Of a DNA stretch of 64,000 nucleotides, positions 7,906 to 17,788 are shown in pieces. This stretch comes from Aquimarina sp. AU58. Lineage in GTDB: Bacteria > Bacteroidota > Bacteroidia > Flavobacteriales > Flavobacteriaceae. Numbering within the stretch: position 1 is the stretch's first letter; each line of letters starts with the position of its first letter. The DNA is taken from assembly GCF_900312745.1 (NCBI RefSeq), contig NZ_OMPD01000006.1, forward strand, positions 1 through 64,000. The letters are read 5' to 3'. Both the position numbers and the translations under genes were made by a program. Below the pieces are notes generated by a model. That model was not told the origin of the DNA. It did no database searches and was given only the letters and a program-made list of their open reading frames with translations.

Positions 7906-8754
7906 TTAATTTAGGGCAATGTTATCAATGAGTCTTATTTCTCCTGCAAATACAGCTATAAAAGCTCTGTATTTGGTGTCTTTTTGTTTTCGTTTAATGG
8001 ACTTTAAGTCAGATACCTTTGCAATTTCAAAGTATTCTAATTTTAACTCATTATTGTTTTTGAATTGTTCTGACACCCATTTGTTTAAGGTATGAACACT
8101 TTTTGTGCCAAAGTCTTTTTTCACCTGTTTCAGAGTCGAATAAATCAAAGGAGATTCACTAAGTTGTTTCTGATTAAGTCTTTTGTTTCGAGAGCTTAAA
8201 GCTAATCCACTTTCTTCTCTATAGATAGGGCAACCAATAATTTGAACTGACATTTTTTCAATTTCAACTAATTTTTTAACAATTTGAAGTTGTTGAAAAT
8301 CTTTTTCGCCAAAGTAGGCTTTATCTGGATTAACAATAGTAAAGAAATGTTTTAAGACTGTCCCAACTCCATCAAAATGACCAGGCCTGTATTTGCCCTC
8401 CATTTCATTTTCTAATCCCCCAAAATCATAATTAATCGATAACATTTCATCTCCATACACCTCTTTTGGTGTAGGAGCAAATACAATTATTTCTTTAGAT
8501 AATTCTGATAAAAGCTCAATATCAGAATCCAAAGTTCGAGGATAATTAACTAAATCTTCGGTAGTATTAAACTGTGTAGGGTTTACAAAAATACTAACTA
8601 CAACTTTTTGATTTTCCTTGAGAGCTCTTTCTATTAGTGCAAGATGGCCCTTATGCAATGCTCCCATTGTGGGAACAAAACCAATAGTTTTGTTCTGCTT
8701 ATTAAAAGCTGCAACATCGTCTAGTATATCTCGTCTTTTTCCGTGTACCCGCAT
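7906..8754 (-). CDS. panC: Pantothenate synthetase
   Basis: A 282-residue ATP-dependent ligase joining pantoate and beta-alanine. Nucleotidyl-transferase motifs are clear: GFVPTMGALHKGH near residues 25-37 with the HxGH step, VVSIFVNPTQFN, FGEKDFQQLQIVKKLV, and ALSSRNKRL replacing the KMSKS-like loop. Its start is the ATG of MRVHGKRRD. It heads the operon panC-panD-flippase-esterase and is divergent from glgA; the -7 box TATTTTTG lies 24 bp upstream. Confidence 0.97.
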   Translation of the reverse strand: MRVHGKRRDILDDVAAFNKQNKTIGFVPTMGALHKGHLALIERALKENQKVVVSIFVNPTQFNTTEDLVNYPRTLDSDIELLSELSKEIIVFAPTPKEVYGDEMLSINYDFGGLENEMEGKYRPGHFDGVGTVLKHFFTIVNPDKAYFGEKDFQQLQIVKKLVEIEKMSVQIIGCPIYREESGLALSSRNKRLNQKQLSESPLIYSTLKQVKKDFGTKSVHTLNKWVSEQFKNNNELKLEYFEIAKVSDLKSIKRKQKDTKYRAFIAVFAGEIRLIDNIALN

Positions 8755-8777
8755 TTGGTGTATAACTTAAAGGCGTG

Positions 8778-8824
8778 CAAAAATAAGATATTACTGGCAG
8801 ACTGCATAAATTTTCGTAATTTTG
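8778..8824. promoter_or_regulatory. Divergent promoters of panC and glgA
   Basis: Two TAnnTTTG boxes face away from each other in the panC-glgA gap: TATTTTTG on the minus strand at 8778-8785 for panC, and TAATTTTG on the plus strand at 8817-8824 for glgA. The -33 elements are not obvious. Confidence 0.55.
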
Positions 8825-8866
8825 CAAAATTAATTCCAAAAGGAGGACGATAAAAGTATCGATTAT

Positions 8867-9676
8867 ATGAAAGATAAGAGGATATTGTATGTATCATCAG
8901 AAGTAATACCTTACCTGCCAGAGACTGAAATCTCATCTATGTCTTTTGAAGCACCAAGAATGGTAAATAATAAAGGGGGGCAAATAAGAATTTTTATGCC
9001 TAGATATGGCAATATCAATGAGAGGAGGCATCAGTTGCACGAAGTAATTCGGCTTTCGGGTATGAATTTAGTAATTAATGACCTGGATATGCCCCTTATT
9101 ATTAAAGTTGCTTCGATTCCAAAAGAACGAATGCAAGTTTATTTTATCGATAATGAGGATTATTTTAAAAGAAAAGCAACGTTAACTGATGAAGAAGGAA
9201 AATTATTTCCGGATAATGATGAACGAGCAATCTTTTTTGCCAAAGGAGTGATTGAAACAGTTAAGAAATTAAACTGGTCACCAGATGTGATTCATGTGCA
9301 TGGATGGTTAGCTTCTCTTTTACCATTATACTTAAAGAATTATTATGCTAATGAACCTCTTTTTGGTCAAAGTAAAATTGTTACTTCTGTGTATAATAAT
9401 GGTTATGACGGGATATTGGATAAGAATATGTTGGGAAAAGTAAAGTTTGACGGAATAGATGAAGAAAAAATAAGTGATTTAGCTCAACCAACATATAGTA
9501 ACCTTATGAAGGTGGCTGTTGATAATTCTGATGCTATTATTGTGGGGTCCGAAGAAATTCCATCTGAGCTTGTAGAACATTTAAAAACAATAGACCAACC
9601 AGTTTTAGAATATAAAAAACCAGATGAATTTGCTGATGCCTATGAAAACTTCTATCAGACAGAGGTATTGGTGTAA
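8867..9676 (+). CDS. glgA: Glycogen/starch synthase catalytic domain protein (short GlgA)
   Basis: A 269-residue protein containing only the N-terminal GT-B half of GT5 glycogen synthases. It starts ILYVSSEVIPYLPETEIS and has NNKGGQIRIFMPRYGNI in place of the usual K-x-GGL-x-DV block, then FAKGVIETVKKLNWSPDVIHVHGW, a strong GlgA signature for the glucan-binding side. The C-terminal ADP-glucose-binding half is absent. Such short forms next to panC and DUF4270 genes are usual in flavobacteria, so this is not a fresh truncation; whether it synthesises glycogen is doubtful. The gene is followed after 26 bp by the DUF4270 gene. Confidence 0.75.
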   Translation: MKDKRILYVSSEVIPYLPETEISSMSFEAPRMVNNKGGQIRIFMPRYGNINERRHQLHEVIRLSGMNLVINDLDMPLIIKVASIPKERMQVYFIDNEDYFKRKATLTDEEGKLFPDNDERAIFFAKGVIETVKKLNWSPDVIHVHGWLASLLPLYLKNYYANEPLFGQSKIVTSVYNNGYDGILDKNMLGKVKFDGIDEEKISDLAQPTYSNLMKVAVDNSDAIIVGSEEIPSELVEHLKTIDQPVLEYKKPDEFADAYENFYQTEVLV

Positions 9677-9702
9677 GCGTAAGCAAAACGACGAAATTAT
9701 TT

Positions 9703-11346
9703 ATGAAATTGAAGAATATTTTAATTAGAATAACGGCTATAGTAGCTGTTGTTTTTACCTTTTTGTCTTGTAACGATGATTTTGATTCTGTTGGTAGTGA
9801 GGTTGTTGGAGGTGTTAATTTTGAAGACAAACAGTACTCTGTAGAGCCGATAGCATATAGTAAAAAATTCGAAAGAGTACGTACAAATAGTTTGCCAATT
9901 GATCAACGAGGAACTGCTCATTCTAATTTGTTAGGAGTCTATAATGATCCTATATATGGACAATCAGTATATAGTATTTTATCTCAGATTGAACCTTCAA
10001 AATTCGATCCAACTTTTGGGACTAAAGCAGTATTAGACAGTGTTGTTTTTAGTTTGCCATATTTTAGTACCGCGACAAGCACAGCATCGGTTCAAATAGG
10101 TAATGTTACCGAGACAGCAACTACTTATAGATTGGATTCAATTTATGGAAACCAACCTGTTAAACTCTCGTTGTATAAATCTAATTACTTTCTAAGGGAT
10201 TTTGATCCAGAATCTAATGAAAGACAAGTCTATTATTCTGATGATGTCGAAACTAATTTTGGTGCAGAAGTAGAACAAACATTGCTTTATACTAATAATA
10301 GTTTTGTTCCTTCTGCTAAAGAAATTATTACAACAACCGAGACGGTTACCAATGGGGAGACTACAACCAAAAGAGAGAGGTTAACTCCTAGGTTAAGAGT
10401 TGAACTTCCAGATGAGACAAAAACCCTGTTTTCAAAGTTGTTTCTGGATAAAGTAGGTAGTCCAGAACTTAGCAGTGTAAATAATTTTAGAAATTATTTT
10501 AGAGGAATTTATATTAAGGTAGAACCTGTTAATAATAGTGGAAATCTAATATACCTTAATACAAGAAATGCTCAGATAACCCTTTATTACAGTTTTGAAG
10601 AAACCACAAATGAGGTTACTACAATTAAACAGGATAAACTGGATTTAAATTTTACTAATACTTTTATAAATTCTATAAATACTACCTTAGATCCAACCAT
10701 TGCTGAAGAGCTAAAAGAAGAGAATCAGGATATGGTAAATGGAGAAGATAATTTATATCTAAAAGGTGGTGATGGTTCATATGCAGTAATCGATTTATTT
10801 GGAGGCAATGTTACTAATGAAAATGGCGAAGAAGAAAATGAACTTAGTTTCTTAAAAAGGCAAGATTGGTTAATTAACGATGCAAGTTTAAAATTCTATA
10901 TAGACCAGGATAAAGTAACGGGAGGAGATACAGAACCCGAAAGAATCTTTATATTTAATATTGAGACAGGAGGAGTTCTTCTCGATTATTTTTTGGATGG
11001 AAGTGCTAATGCAGATGCTCCCTTGACTTCTGTTATTAGCCATTTGGGAAGAATCAGTCGTGATTCTGATAAGAACGGAGAATTTTATAGAATAAGAATG
11101 ACACAACATGTCCTGAACATTTTAAAAGGTGAAATTGAAAATACTAAACTAGGATTATCAGTGTCTCAAAACGTAAACATATTAACAAGCGCAATAGGCG
11201 ATACCCCTACAACTAAAAATGAGATAATTCCCTCCTCATCAATAGTTTCCCATGAAGGAACAGTGCTCTACGGAAATGGAGTAAATGTTCCTGAATCAAA
11301 ACGTTTAAAACTTGATATTTTTTATACATCATCAAAGGAAAACTAA
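9703..11346 (+). CDS. DUF4270 family lipoprotein
   Basis: A 547-residue protein with a lipoprotein signal: hydrophobic core then FTFLSCNDDFDS, placing the lipidated Cys near residue 23. The acidic residues after Cys (NDDFD) fit the surface-export signal of Bacteroidota lipoproteins. The body is beta-rich with VGSEVVGGVNFEDKQ at the start, as in DUF4270. Members are outer-membrane lipoproteins of unknown role, reproducibly located between glgA and glmS. Here it ends 22 bp before glmS and starts 26 bp after glgA, forming one apparent operon. Confidence 0.85.
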   Translation: MKLKNILIRITAIVAVVFTFLSCNDDFDSVGSEVVGGVNFEDKQYSVEPIAYSKKFERVRTNSLPIDQRGTAHSNLLGVYNDPIYGQSVYSILSQIEPSKFDPTFGTKAVLDSVVFSLPYFSTATSTASVQIGNVTETATTYRLDSIYGNQPVKLSLYKSNYFLRDFDPESNERQVYYSDDVETNFGAEVEQTLLYTNNSFVPSAKEIITTTETVTNGETTTKRERLTPRLRVELPDETKTLFSKLFLDKVGSPELSSVNNFRNYFRGIYIKVEPVNNSGNLIYLNTRNAQITLYYSFEETTNEVTTIKQDKLDLNFTNTFINSINTTLDPTIAEELKEENQDMVNGEDNLYLKGGDGSYAVIDLFGGNVTNENGEEENELSFLKRQDWLINDASLKFYIDQDKVTGGDTEPERIFIFNIETGGVLLDYFLDGSANADAPLTSVISHLGRISRDSDKNGEFYRIRMTQHVLNILKGEIENTKLGLSVSQNVNILTSAIGDTPTTKNEIIPSSSIVSHEGTVLYGNGVNVPESKRLKLDIFYTSSKEN

Positions 11347-11368
11347 CAATATTTTAAAAACTTAAATT

Positions 11369-13216
11369 ATGTGCGGAATTGTAGGGTACATAGGGCATAG
11401 AGAAGCCTATCCAATTGTTTTAAAAGGTTTAAAAAGATTAGAGTACAGAGGCTATGACTCTGCAGGGATAGCTCTTTACGATGGAAAAGACATCAAATTG
11501 TCTAAAACCAAAGGAAAAGTAGCAGATCTGGAAAAGCGATTGTTAAAAGAAATTCCTACAAAAGGAACTATAGGAATAGGACACACCAGATGGGCGACAC
11601 ACGGAGTTCCTAATGATGTGAATTCACATCCACATTATTCTAACTCTGGTAATCTGGTAATCATTCATAACGGAATCATAGAAAATTATGATGCTCTCCG
11701 TAAAGAATTGATTAATCGAGGATATACATTTACCTCAGAAACCGATACAGAAGTATTAGTAAATCTTATAGAAGATGTAAAAACTAAAGAAAATGTAAAA
11801 CTGGGTAAAGCAGTTCAGATCGCTCTAAATCAAACTATAGGGGCGTATGCAATTGCTGTTTTTGATAAGCAAAAACCAGATGAGATTGTTGTTGCAAGAT
11901 TGGGTAGTCCGCTAGCTATCGGTGTGGGTGAAGATGAGTTTTTTATAGCCTCCGATGCATCTCCTTTCATAGAATATACAAATAATGCAATTTACCTCGA
12001 AGATGGAGAAATGGCTGTTGTAAGAAGAAATAAGGGAGTTAAAGTAAGGAATATTAAAGACGATAAACCAGTAGATCCATATTTGCAAGAACTGCAAATT
12101 AACCTGGAGCAAATAGAAAAAGGAGGATATGATCATTTTATGCTCAAAGAAATTTATGAGCAGCCTAATGCGATTAGCGATACCTATAGAGGTAGAATGC
12201 GAGTTGCAGAAGGAATTATAAAAATGGCAGGTATTGATGATAACCTTGCTAAACTATTAAATGCAAAACGCATCATTGTTATTGCTTGTGGTACCTCATG
12301 GCACGCTGGTTTAGTAGCAGAATATATTTTTGAGGAATTAGTTCGCATACCTGTAGAGGTAGAGTATGCATCAGAGTTTAGATATCGAAACCCGGTAATA
12401 CATCAGGATGATGTTGTAATCGCAATATCACAAAGTGGTGAGACGGCAGATACAATGGCTGCAATTAAACTTGCTAAAGAAAATGGAGCTTTTGTTTTTG
12501 GGGTCTGTAATGTGGTTGGATCTTCAATCTCTAGAGAAACTCATGCTGGAGCTTATACCCATGCCGGACCAGAAATAGGGGTTGCTTCTACAAAAGCATT
12601 TACGACTCAAATAACAGTGCTATCTTTAATAGCATTAAAACTGGCAGAGAGAAAAGGAACAATTTCTAATAGCGATTTTCATTATTACCTGCAGGAATTA
12701 GAGCGAATTCCAGAAAAAGTTAAAAAGACTTTAGAGTCTAATGATCATATTAAGTTTATCGCAGATACCTATAAAGATGCAAAAAACTTCCTGTATTTGG
12801 GTAGAGGATATAATTTTCCTGTTGCATTAGAAGGAGCATTAAAATTAAAGGAGATATCATATATACATGCAGAAGGATACCCGGCAGCAGAAATGAAACA
12901 TGGGCCAATAGCATTAATTGATGAACAAATGCCAGTTGTTGTAATAGCCACCAAAAAAGGACACTATGATAAAGTGGTAAGTAATATTCAGGAAATTAAA
13001 TCCAGAAAAGGAAAGATTATCGGGATTGTTACAGAAGGAGATGTTACTGTGAAAGAACTGGCTGATCATGTTATAGAAATACCAGAAACAGAAGAATTTT
13101 TGACACCTCTTCTTACAACAATACCACTGCAATTATTATCATATTATATTGCTGTAATGTTGGATAAAAATGTAGATCAACCAAGAAATCTTGCAAAGTC
13201 TGTAACTGTAGAATAA
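11369..13216 (+). CDS. glmS: Glutamine-fructose-6-phosphate aminotransferase (isomerizing)
   Basis: A 615-residue enzyme making glucosamine-6-phosphate for cell-wall synthesis. The N-terminal glutaminase domain begins MCGIVGYIG, where Cys2 becomes the nucleophile after Met removal, and contains GHTRWATHG and HNGIIENY. Two SIS sugar-isomerase domains follow (CGTSWHAGLVAEY; SQSGETADTMAA; EVASTKAFT-like GVASTKAFTTQ; LGRGYNFPVALEGALKLKE), ending with the conserved DQPRNLAKSVTVE. Length is typical. It is the last gene of the glgA-DUF4270-glmS unit and is followed by a long-stem terminator. No glmS ribozyme is seen in the 22-bp leader. Confidence 0.98.
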   Translation: MCGIVGYIGHREAYPIVLKGLKRLEYRGYDSAGIALYDGKDIKLSKTKGKVADLEKRLLKEIPTKGTIGIGHTRWATHGVPNDVNSHPHYSNSGNLVIIHNGIIENYDALRKELINRGYTFTSETDTEVLVNLIEDVKTKENVKLGKAVQIALNQTIGAYAIAVFDKQKPDEIVVARLGSPLAIGVGEDEFFIASDASPFIEYTNNAIYLEDGEMAVVRRNKGVKVRNIKDDKPVDPYLQELQINLEQIEKGGYDHFMLKEIYEQPNAISDTYRGRMRVAEGIIKMAGIDDNLAKLLNAKRIIVIACGTSWHAGLVAEYIFEELVRIPVEVEYASEFRYRNPVIHQDDVVIAISQSGETADTMAAIKLAKENGAFVFGVCNVVGSSISRETHAGAYTHAGPEIGVASTKAFTTQITVLSLIALKLAERKGTISNSDFHYYLQELERIPEKVKKTLESNDHIKFIADTYKDAKNFLYLGRGYNFPVALEGALKLKEISYIHAEGYPAAEMKHGPIALIDEQMPVVVIATKKGHYDKVVSNIQEIKSRKGKIIGIVTEGDVTVKELADHVIEIPETEEFLTPLLTTIPLQLLSYYIAVMLDKNVDQPRNLAKSVTVE

Positions 13217-13252
13217 CGAGTTCTCTTAAATAGAAATCAATTAAAATATGGT

Positions 13253-13286
13253 AACCCTATCTGAAAATTTTCGGATAGGGTTTTTA
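13253..13286 (+). terminator. Terminator of glmS
   Basis: AACCCTATCTGAAAA pairs with TTTTCGGATAGGGTT (one wobble), followed by more T; it starts 37 bp beyond the glmS stop. Confidence 0.9.
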
Positions 13287-13455
13287 GCTTTTATTAGAGC
13301 TTTTAATAGAGGTAGAATAATAAATAAAAACTACTAAATGATGATAATGTTGTATAATGGTTTTTTCAATAATGAAATCACAAAGTTTTGGCTATTTTAT
13401 TGAAAGATTATTAAAAAAACGTATATTGTTGTCATAACTATTAAAACTTAGGGGC

Positions 13456-16218
13456 ATGAAAAAAATTACATTAGTAATAATGATGATGGTATGCATTATT
13501 GCTACTGCACAAACAACAATTAGCGGAAAGGTCGTTGATGATGGTAACCAACCTATTCCAGGAGCTAATATTACATTAAAAAATTCTTCTTCGGGAACAG
13601 TAGCAGATTTTGACGGTATTTTTACTTTAACAGTTCAGGAATCACCCCCTTTTACAATAATAGCCAGTTCTGTAGGATTTGAATCCTCATCAATAGATAT
13701 ATCTTCACAAACTGTAGATTTGACTATTGTATTGAAAGAAGGTACAGAGCTTGATGAAGTAGTTATTTCGGCTTCCAGAACACCAGAACGTATCTTCGAA
13801 TCTCCGGTGAGTGTTGAACGTTTCGGAATTAAAGAAATAAAGAATACACCTTCGGTAGATTTTTATGATGGATTAGAAAATCTTAAAGGAGTTGATGTTA
13901 ATACTAACAGTCTAACATTTAAATCGATTAACACCAGAGGATTTGCAACATTTGCAAATACTCGTTTTGTTCAATTGGTAGATGGGATGGATAACACTGC
14001 CCCAGCTCTCAATTTTGTGTTAGGAAACCTGTTGGGAATGACAGAACTAGATGTTAATAGTGTAGAACTACTGCCAGGAGCATCTTCTGCATTGTATGGA
14101 GCAAATGCTTTTAATGGAATTCTATTCATGACGAGTAAAAATCCATTTGACCATCATGGGATTAGTGCATATTTTAAAGGCGGAATTACTTCGCAAGAAG
14201 CAGCAGGAGATAATGAGTTTTATGATTATGGGATTAGGGTTGCACATAAGTTCTCAGAGAAATTCGCCGCAAAAGCTAATTTCTCGTATCTGCGAGGTAC
14301 AGATTGGTTTGCAACCAATACCGTTAATGTTTTAAACCCGACTACAGATAGATCAGACCCTAATTATGACGGTCTTAATGTGTATGGTGATGAGGTAAGT
14401 ACAAATATAAGAGGTGTAGGAGAAGCTCTTGTAAATAGGGGGATTTTACCGGCTGGAGCCGAAAACTTACTGCCAGACCAAAGTGTTAGTAGAACAGGGT
14501 ATAATGAGCAAGACTTAAATGCTAATAAAGCAGAAAGTATAAAATTTGATGCAGCATTACATTATAGACCATTTGCTAATGATTTTGAAGTTATTTATAA
14601 CGGAAAAGTAGGTAGAGGAACTACAATTTATCAAGGAGCAAATAGATATTCAATTCGTAATTTTTTCTTACAGCAGCATAAATTAGAATTTAAAAATAAT
14701 AACTTTTTTGTTAGAGGGTATTTAACAGATGAAAGTGCAGGAGATTCTTATGATATACGATTTACCGGAATTAATATTAATAGAAAATGGAAAGACGACC
14801 AAACTTGGTTTGGTGAATATGCAGGTGCATTTGTTCAGGCAACACTAGCTGGCCAATTGCCAGAACAGGCCCATCTTATTGCAAGACAAACTGCAGATAC
14901 AGGTCGACTTATACCAGGAACACCGGGGTTTGAACAAGCTTTTCAAACCGTAACCAATGATCCGAATCTATTAACCGGATCAAAATTTCAAGATGCTACT
15001 CAGTTAAGACATGTAGATGTTAATTATAATTTGAGTCATATTACGGGAGATTTTGCAGATATTCAGGTAGGAGGATCGTTTAGAGAATATAAATTGAATT
15101 CTTCGGGTACAATCTTTACAGATTTTGACAAACCTATTAGGTATTCTGAATATGGAGCATATACACAAATTCAGAAAAAATTTGCAGACGAAAGAGTAAA
15201 AGTAACAGGATCTGTGCGGTATGATAAATCAGAATTATTCGATGGTAATTTATCACCTAGATTATCAATAGGATATACCTTGGGTACTGAAAGAAATCAT
15301 AATATCCGAGCTTCTGTGCAAACAGGATTTAGAAACCCGACTACGCAGGATTTGTATATTGGTCTGGATGTAGGGCGTGCAATATTAGTTGGATCAGCTA
15401 GAGATAATCTAGACAGAGATGTAAGGTCATTTAGTGATTTAAGTGGTGCTGGAGAAACCATTGTAGGATCAGATACTGTTACTATAACAGGAAGAGCTGC
15501 TTACGAAAATTCGTTTTCTGCAAACTCTGTAGCAAATGGAGCACCAGAAGCTTCTAATGCCAATCTTGTTGAGCCAGAAAAAATTACTGCTTTCGAAGTA
15601 GGATATCGTGGTAAAGTAAAGAAATTTATTATTGACCTAAGCGGGTATTATAACCAGTATACAGATTTTATATCAAATGAAAATGTGATTGTACCATTGT
15701 ATGGTCAGGTGGGAGACGGAACATTATCACTTCTTGCATTACAGAATGATGATTTTAAGGTGTATCAAGCCTATACAAATTCGGACGTAGATATAAAATC
15801 TTTTGGAGGCACAATTGGTGTAAACACCAGAATTCCTGGAGATTTTGATTTAGGAGTTAATTACACATATGCCGAACAGGATTTTGATAAAGATAAAGAT
15901 CCTGATTTCATAACTAATTTTAATACTCCAAAACATAAAGTAAAAGCTACTTTTGGACATGCAAATTTGTTTAAAAACTTTGGCTTTAATACAAGTTATC
16001 GTTGGAGTGATAGTTACTTCTGGGAAGCATCATTTGGAAATGGAAATATACCATCTTTCTCGGTTATCGATGCCCAGATAAATTATAAGATTCCAAAATT
16101 GAAAACTACTCTTAAAGCGGGTGCAACCAACATTGGAGGGGATGAATACTTTACGGCATTTGGAACTGGATTTATTGGATCCCAGTATTACATAGGCTTG
16201 TCAATAAATAATTTGTAG
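13456..16218 (+). CDS. TonB-dependent outer-membrane receptor with carboxypeptidase-like domain
   Basis: A 920-residue outer-membrane transporter. It has a signal peptide (1-18), then a CarboxypepD_reg-like domain (about 20-100, TISGKVVDDGNQPIPGANI across two segments), a TonB-box/plug region from about 105 (DEVVISASRTPERIFESPVSVE) with SALYGANAFNGILFMTSK closing the plug, and a beta-barrel ending in aromatic YYIGLSINNL. Unlike SusC it lacks the long SusC signatures, and its partner downstream is a GDSL lipoprotein rather than SusD. Ligand unknown. The next gene follows after 31 bp, so the two are probably one operon. Confidence 0.9.
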   Translation: MKKITLVIMMMVCIIATAQTTISGKVVDDGNQPIPGANITLKNSSSGTVADFDGIFTLTVQESPPFTIIASSVGFESSSIDISSQTVDLTIVLKEGTELDEVVISASRTPERIFESPVSVERFGIKEIKNTPSVDFYDGLENLKGVDVNTNSLTFKSINTRGFATFANTRFVQLVDGMDNTAPALNFVLGNLLGMTELDVNSVELLPGASSALYGANAFNGILFMTSKNPFDHHGISAYFKGGITSQEAAGDNEFYDYGIRVAHKFSEKFAAKANFSYLRGTDWFATNTVNVLNPTTDRSDPNYDGLNVYGDEVSTNIRGVGEALVNRGILPAGAENLLPDQSVSRTGYNEQDLNANKAESIKFDAALHYRPFANDFEVIYNGKVGRGTTIYQGANRYSIRNFFLQQHKLEFKNNNFFVRGYLTDESAGDSYDIRFTGININRKWKDDQTWFGEYAGAFVQATLAGQLPEQAHLIARQTADTGRLIPGTPGFEQAFQTVTNDPNLLTGSKFQDATQLRHVDVNYNLSHITGDFADIQVGGSFREYKLNSSGTIFTDFDKPIRYSEYGAYTQIQKKFADERVKVTGSVRYDKSELFDGNLSPRLSIGYTLGTERNHNIRASVQTGFRNPTTQDLYIGLDVGRAILVGSARDNLDRDVRSFSDLSGAGETIVGSDTVTITGRAAYENSFSANSVANGAPEASNANLVEPEKITAFEVGYRGKVKKFIIDLSGYYNQYTDFISNENVIVPLYGQVGDGTLSLLALQNDDFKVYQAYTNSDVDIKSFGGTIGVNTRIPGDFDLGVNYTYAEQDFDKDKDPDFITNFNTPKHKVKATFGHANLFKNFGFNTSYRWSDSYFWEASFGNGNIPSFSVIDAQINYKIPKLKTTLKAGATNIGGDEYFTAFGTGFIGSQYYIGLSINNL

Positions 16219-16249
16219 GCTACGATTAAAAACAATTAAAAAAGAACAG

Positions 16250-17734
16250 ATGAATACTCAATATAAATGGTTAATACTCCTGTTAATTTTTGGATGTATT
16301 TCTTGCGAATCAGATGATGATGCCTCTACTACAGGTGGAGAAGTGGTAATTACCTCTGGGAATGCGGATTTTTCAAAATATGTTTCCTTAGGGAATTCTT
16401 TGGCTGCCGGATTTACCGATGGGGCCTTGTTTATTGCTGGACAGGAAAATTCGATGCCTAATATTTTGGCAAAGCAATTTGCTCTGGCTGGGGGAGGAGA
16501 ATTTACACAGCCTTTAATGAATGATAATATAGGAGGAGCCCTGATAGCAGGAACCCCTACTTTAAATCCAAGATTTTATTTTTATAGTGATCCAAATCCT
16601 GATCCACCTAATGAATCAGGACCACGATTATTAGGAACTACGCCAGGAGATGATACTCCAGAAATACCCACCACAGAAATAACAAATATAATATCAGGAC
16701 CTTTTAATAATATGGGAATTCCTGGAGCCAAAAGTTTTCATTTACCTGCAGCAGGATATGGTAATGTAGCAGGGTTACCAAGTATGGCTAATCCTTATTT
16801 TGTGAGAATTGCTTCTGGTCCTACAGCCTCTGTACTTGGAGATGCTATGGCTCAGAATCCAACATTTTTTTCGTTGTGGATCGGTAATAACGATGTTTTG
16901 GGATATGCTTTGTCGGGAGGAGATGGTACAGATCCGATTACAGATGAAACTATATTTACGCAGGCTTATAATGCGATAGTTACCACGTTAACTTCTGGTC
17001 AAGCAAAAGGAGTAGCGTTTAATATTCCTGATGTAACATCTATACCACATTTTACAACTGTGCCTTATAACCCTGTTCCTTTAGATGCTGCAACAGCAGG
17101 AGCTGTTAATCAGGGATATGCAGCCTATAATGCAGGCTTGTTGCAAATAGAAGGCCTTGGAGGAATTGATGAAGCAGAAAGAAAAGCCAGGACAATCGAG
17201 TTTGCAGCAGGGCAAAATGCAGTAGTAATAGAAGATGAAAGTCTAACAAATCTAACCACGTCTGGTTTGCCAAATTACAGACATGCTACCGCAGAAGATT
17301 TATTAATATTACCAAGTTCTTCTTTTATCGGTACTACCGTTGGAGGAAATCCATTATTAATAAACGGAGTTTCAGTTCCTTTAGAAGATAAATGGGTGTT
17401 AATACCTTCCGAACAACAGGAAATATCTGCTGCGACTACTACGTTTAATACGATAATAAGTACAGCAATACAGCAAGCTGGTTTAGCATTTGTAGATGCA
17501 AATACAATTCTTAAAGAAGCTTCAGAAAACGGAGTAATGTTTGATGATTTTTTACTGCAGGATGATTTGGTTTTTGGTGGTGCTTTTTCTTTAGATGGAG
17601 TGCACCCTACAGCTAGAGGCTATGCTTTTTTAGCAAATAAAGCAATAGAGTCTGTAAATACTACATACGGTTCTAATCTGCCAATGGTAAAAGCAGTAGA
17701 TTATCCAACTTTTTATTCGGCTTTGTTAAAATAG
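16250..17734 (+). CDS. SGNH/GDSL hydrolase lipoprotein
   Basis: A 494-residue protein with a lipoprotein signal peptide (LLLIFGCISCESDDD; lipidated Cys16 or Cys19) and an acidic tail after it that suits surface exposure. SGNH blocks are visible: block I is YVSLGNSLAAGF near residue 45 (GNSL in place of GDSL), block III is IGNNDVLG, and block V is LDGVHPTARGYAFLA with the Asp and His of the triad. It hydrolyses an ester of unknown type, possibly a lipid or acetylated glycan. Pairing with the TonB receptor upstream suggests the two act on the same substrate at the outer membrane. Confidence 0.85.
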   Translation: MNTQYKWLILLLIFGCISCESDDDASTTGGEVVITSGNADFSKYVSLGNSLAAGFTDGALFIAGQENSMPNILAKQFALAGGGEFTQPLMNDNIGGALIAGTPTLNPRFYFYSDPNPDPPNESGPRLLGTTPGDDTPEIPTTEITNIISGPFNNMGIPGAKSFHLPAAGYGNVAGLPSMANPYFVRIASGPTASVLGDAMAQNPTFFSLWIGNNDVLGYALSGGDGTDPITDETIFTQAYNAIVTTLTSGQAKGVAFNIPDVTSIPHFTTVPYNPVPLDAATAGAVNQGYAAYNAGLLQIEGLGGIDEAERKARTIEFAAGQNAVVIEDESLTNLTTSGLPNYRHATAEDLLILPSSSFIGTTVGGNPLLINGVSVPLEDKWVLIPSEQQEISAATTTFNTIISTAIQQAGLAFVDANTILKEASENGVMFDDFLLQDDLVFGGAFSLDGVHPTARGYAFLANKAIESVNTTYGSNLPMVKAVDYPTFYSALLK

Positions 17735-17757
17735 AACGTGCAATCTAAAATAATATG

Positions 17758-17788
17758 ACCTGCTTTAGGTATTCTAAAGTGGGTTTTT
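17758..17788 (+). terminator. Terminator of the TonB-GDSL unit
   Basis: ACCTGCTTTAG pairs with CTAAAGTGGGT (two G-T wobbles) and a T run follows. It abuts the end of the convergent sterol desaturase gene. Confidence 0.7.
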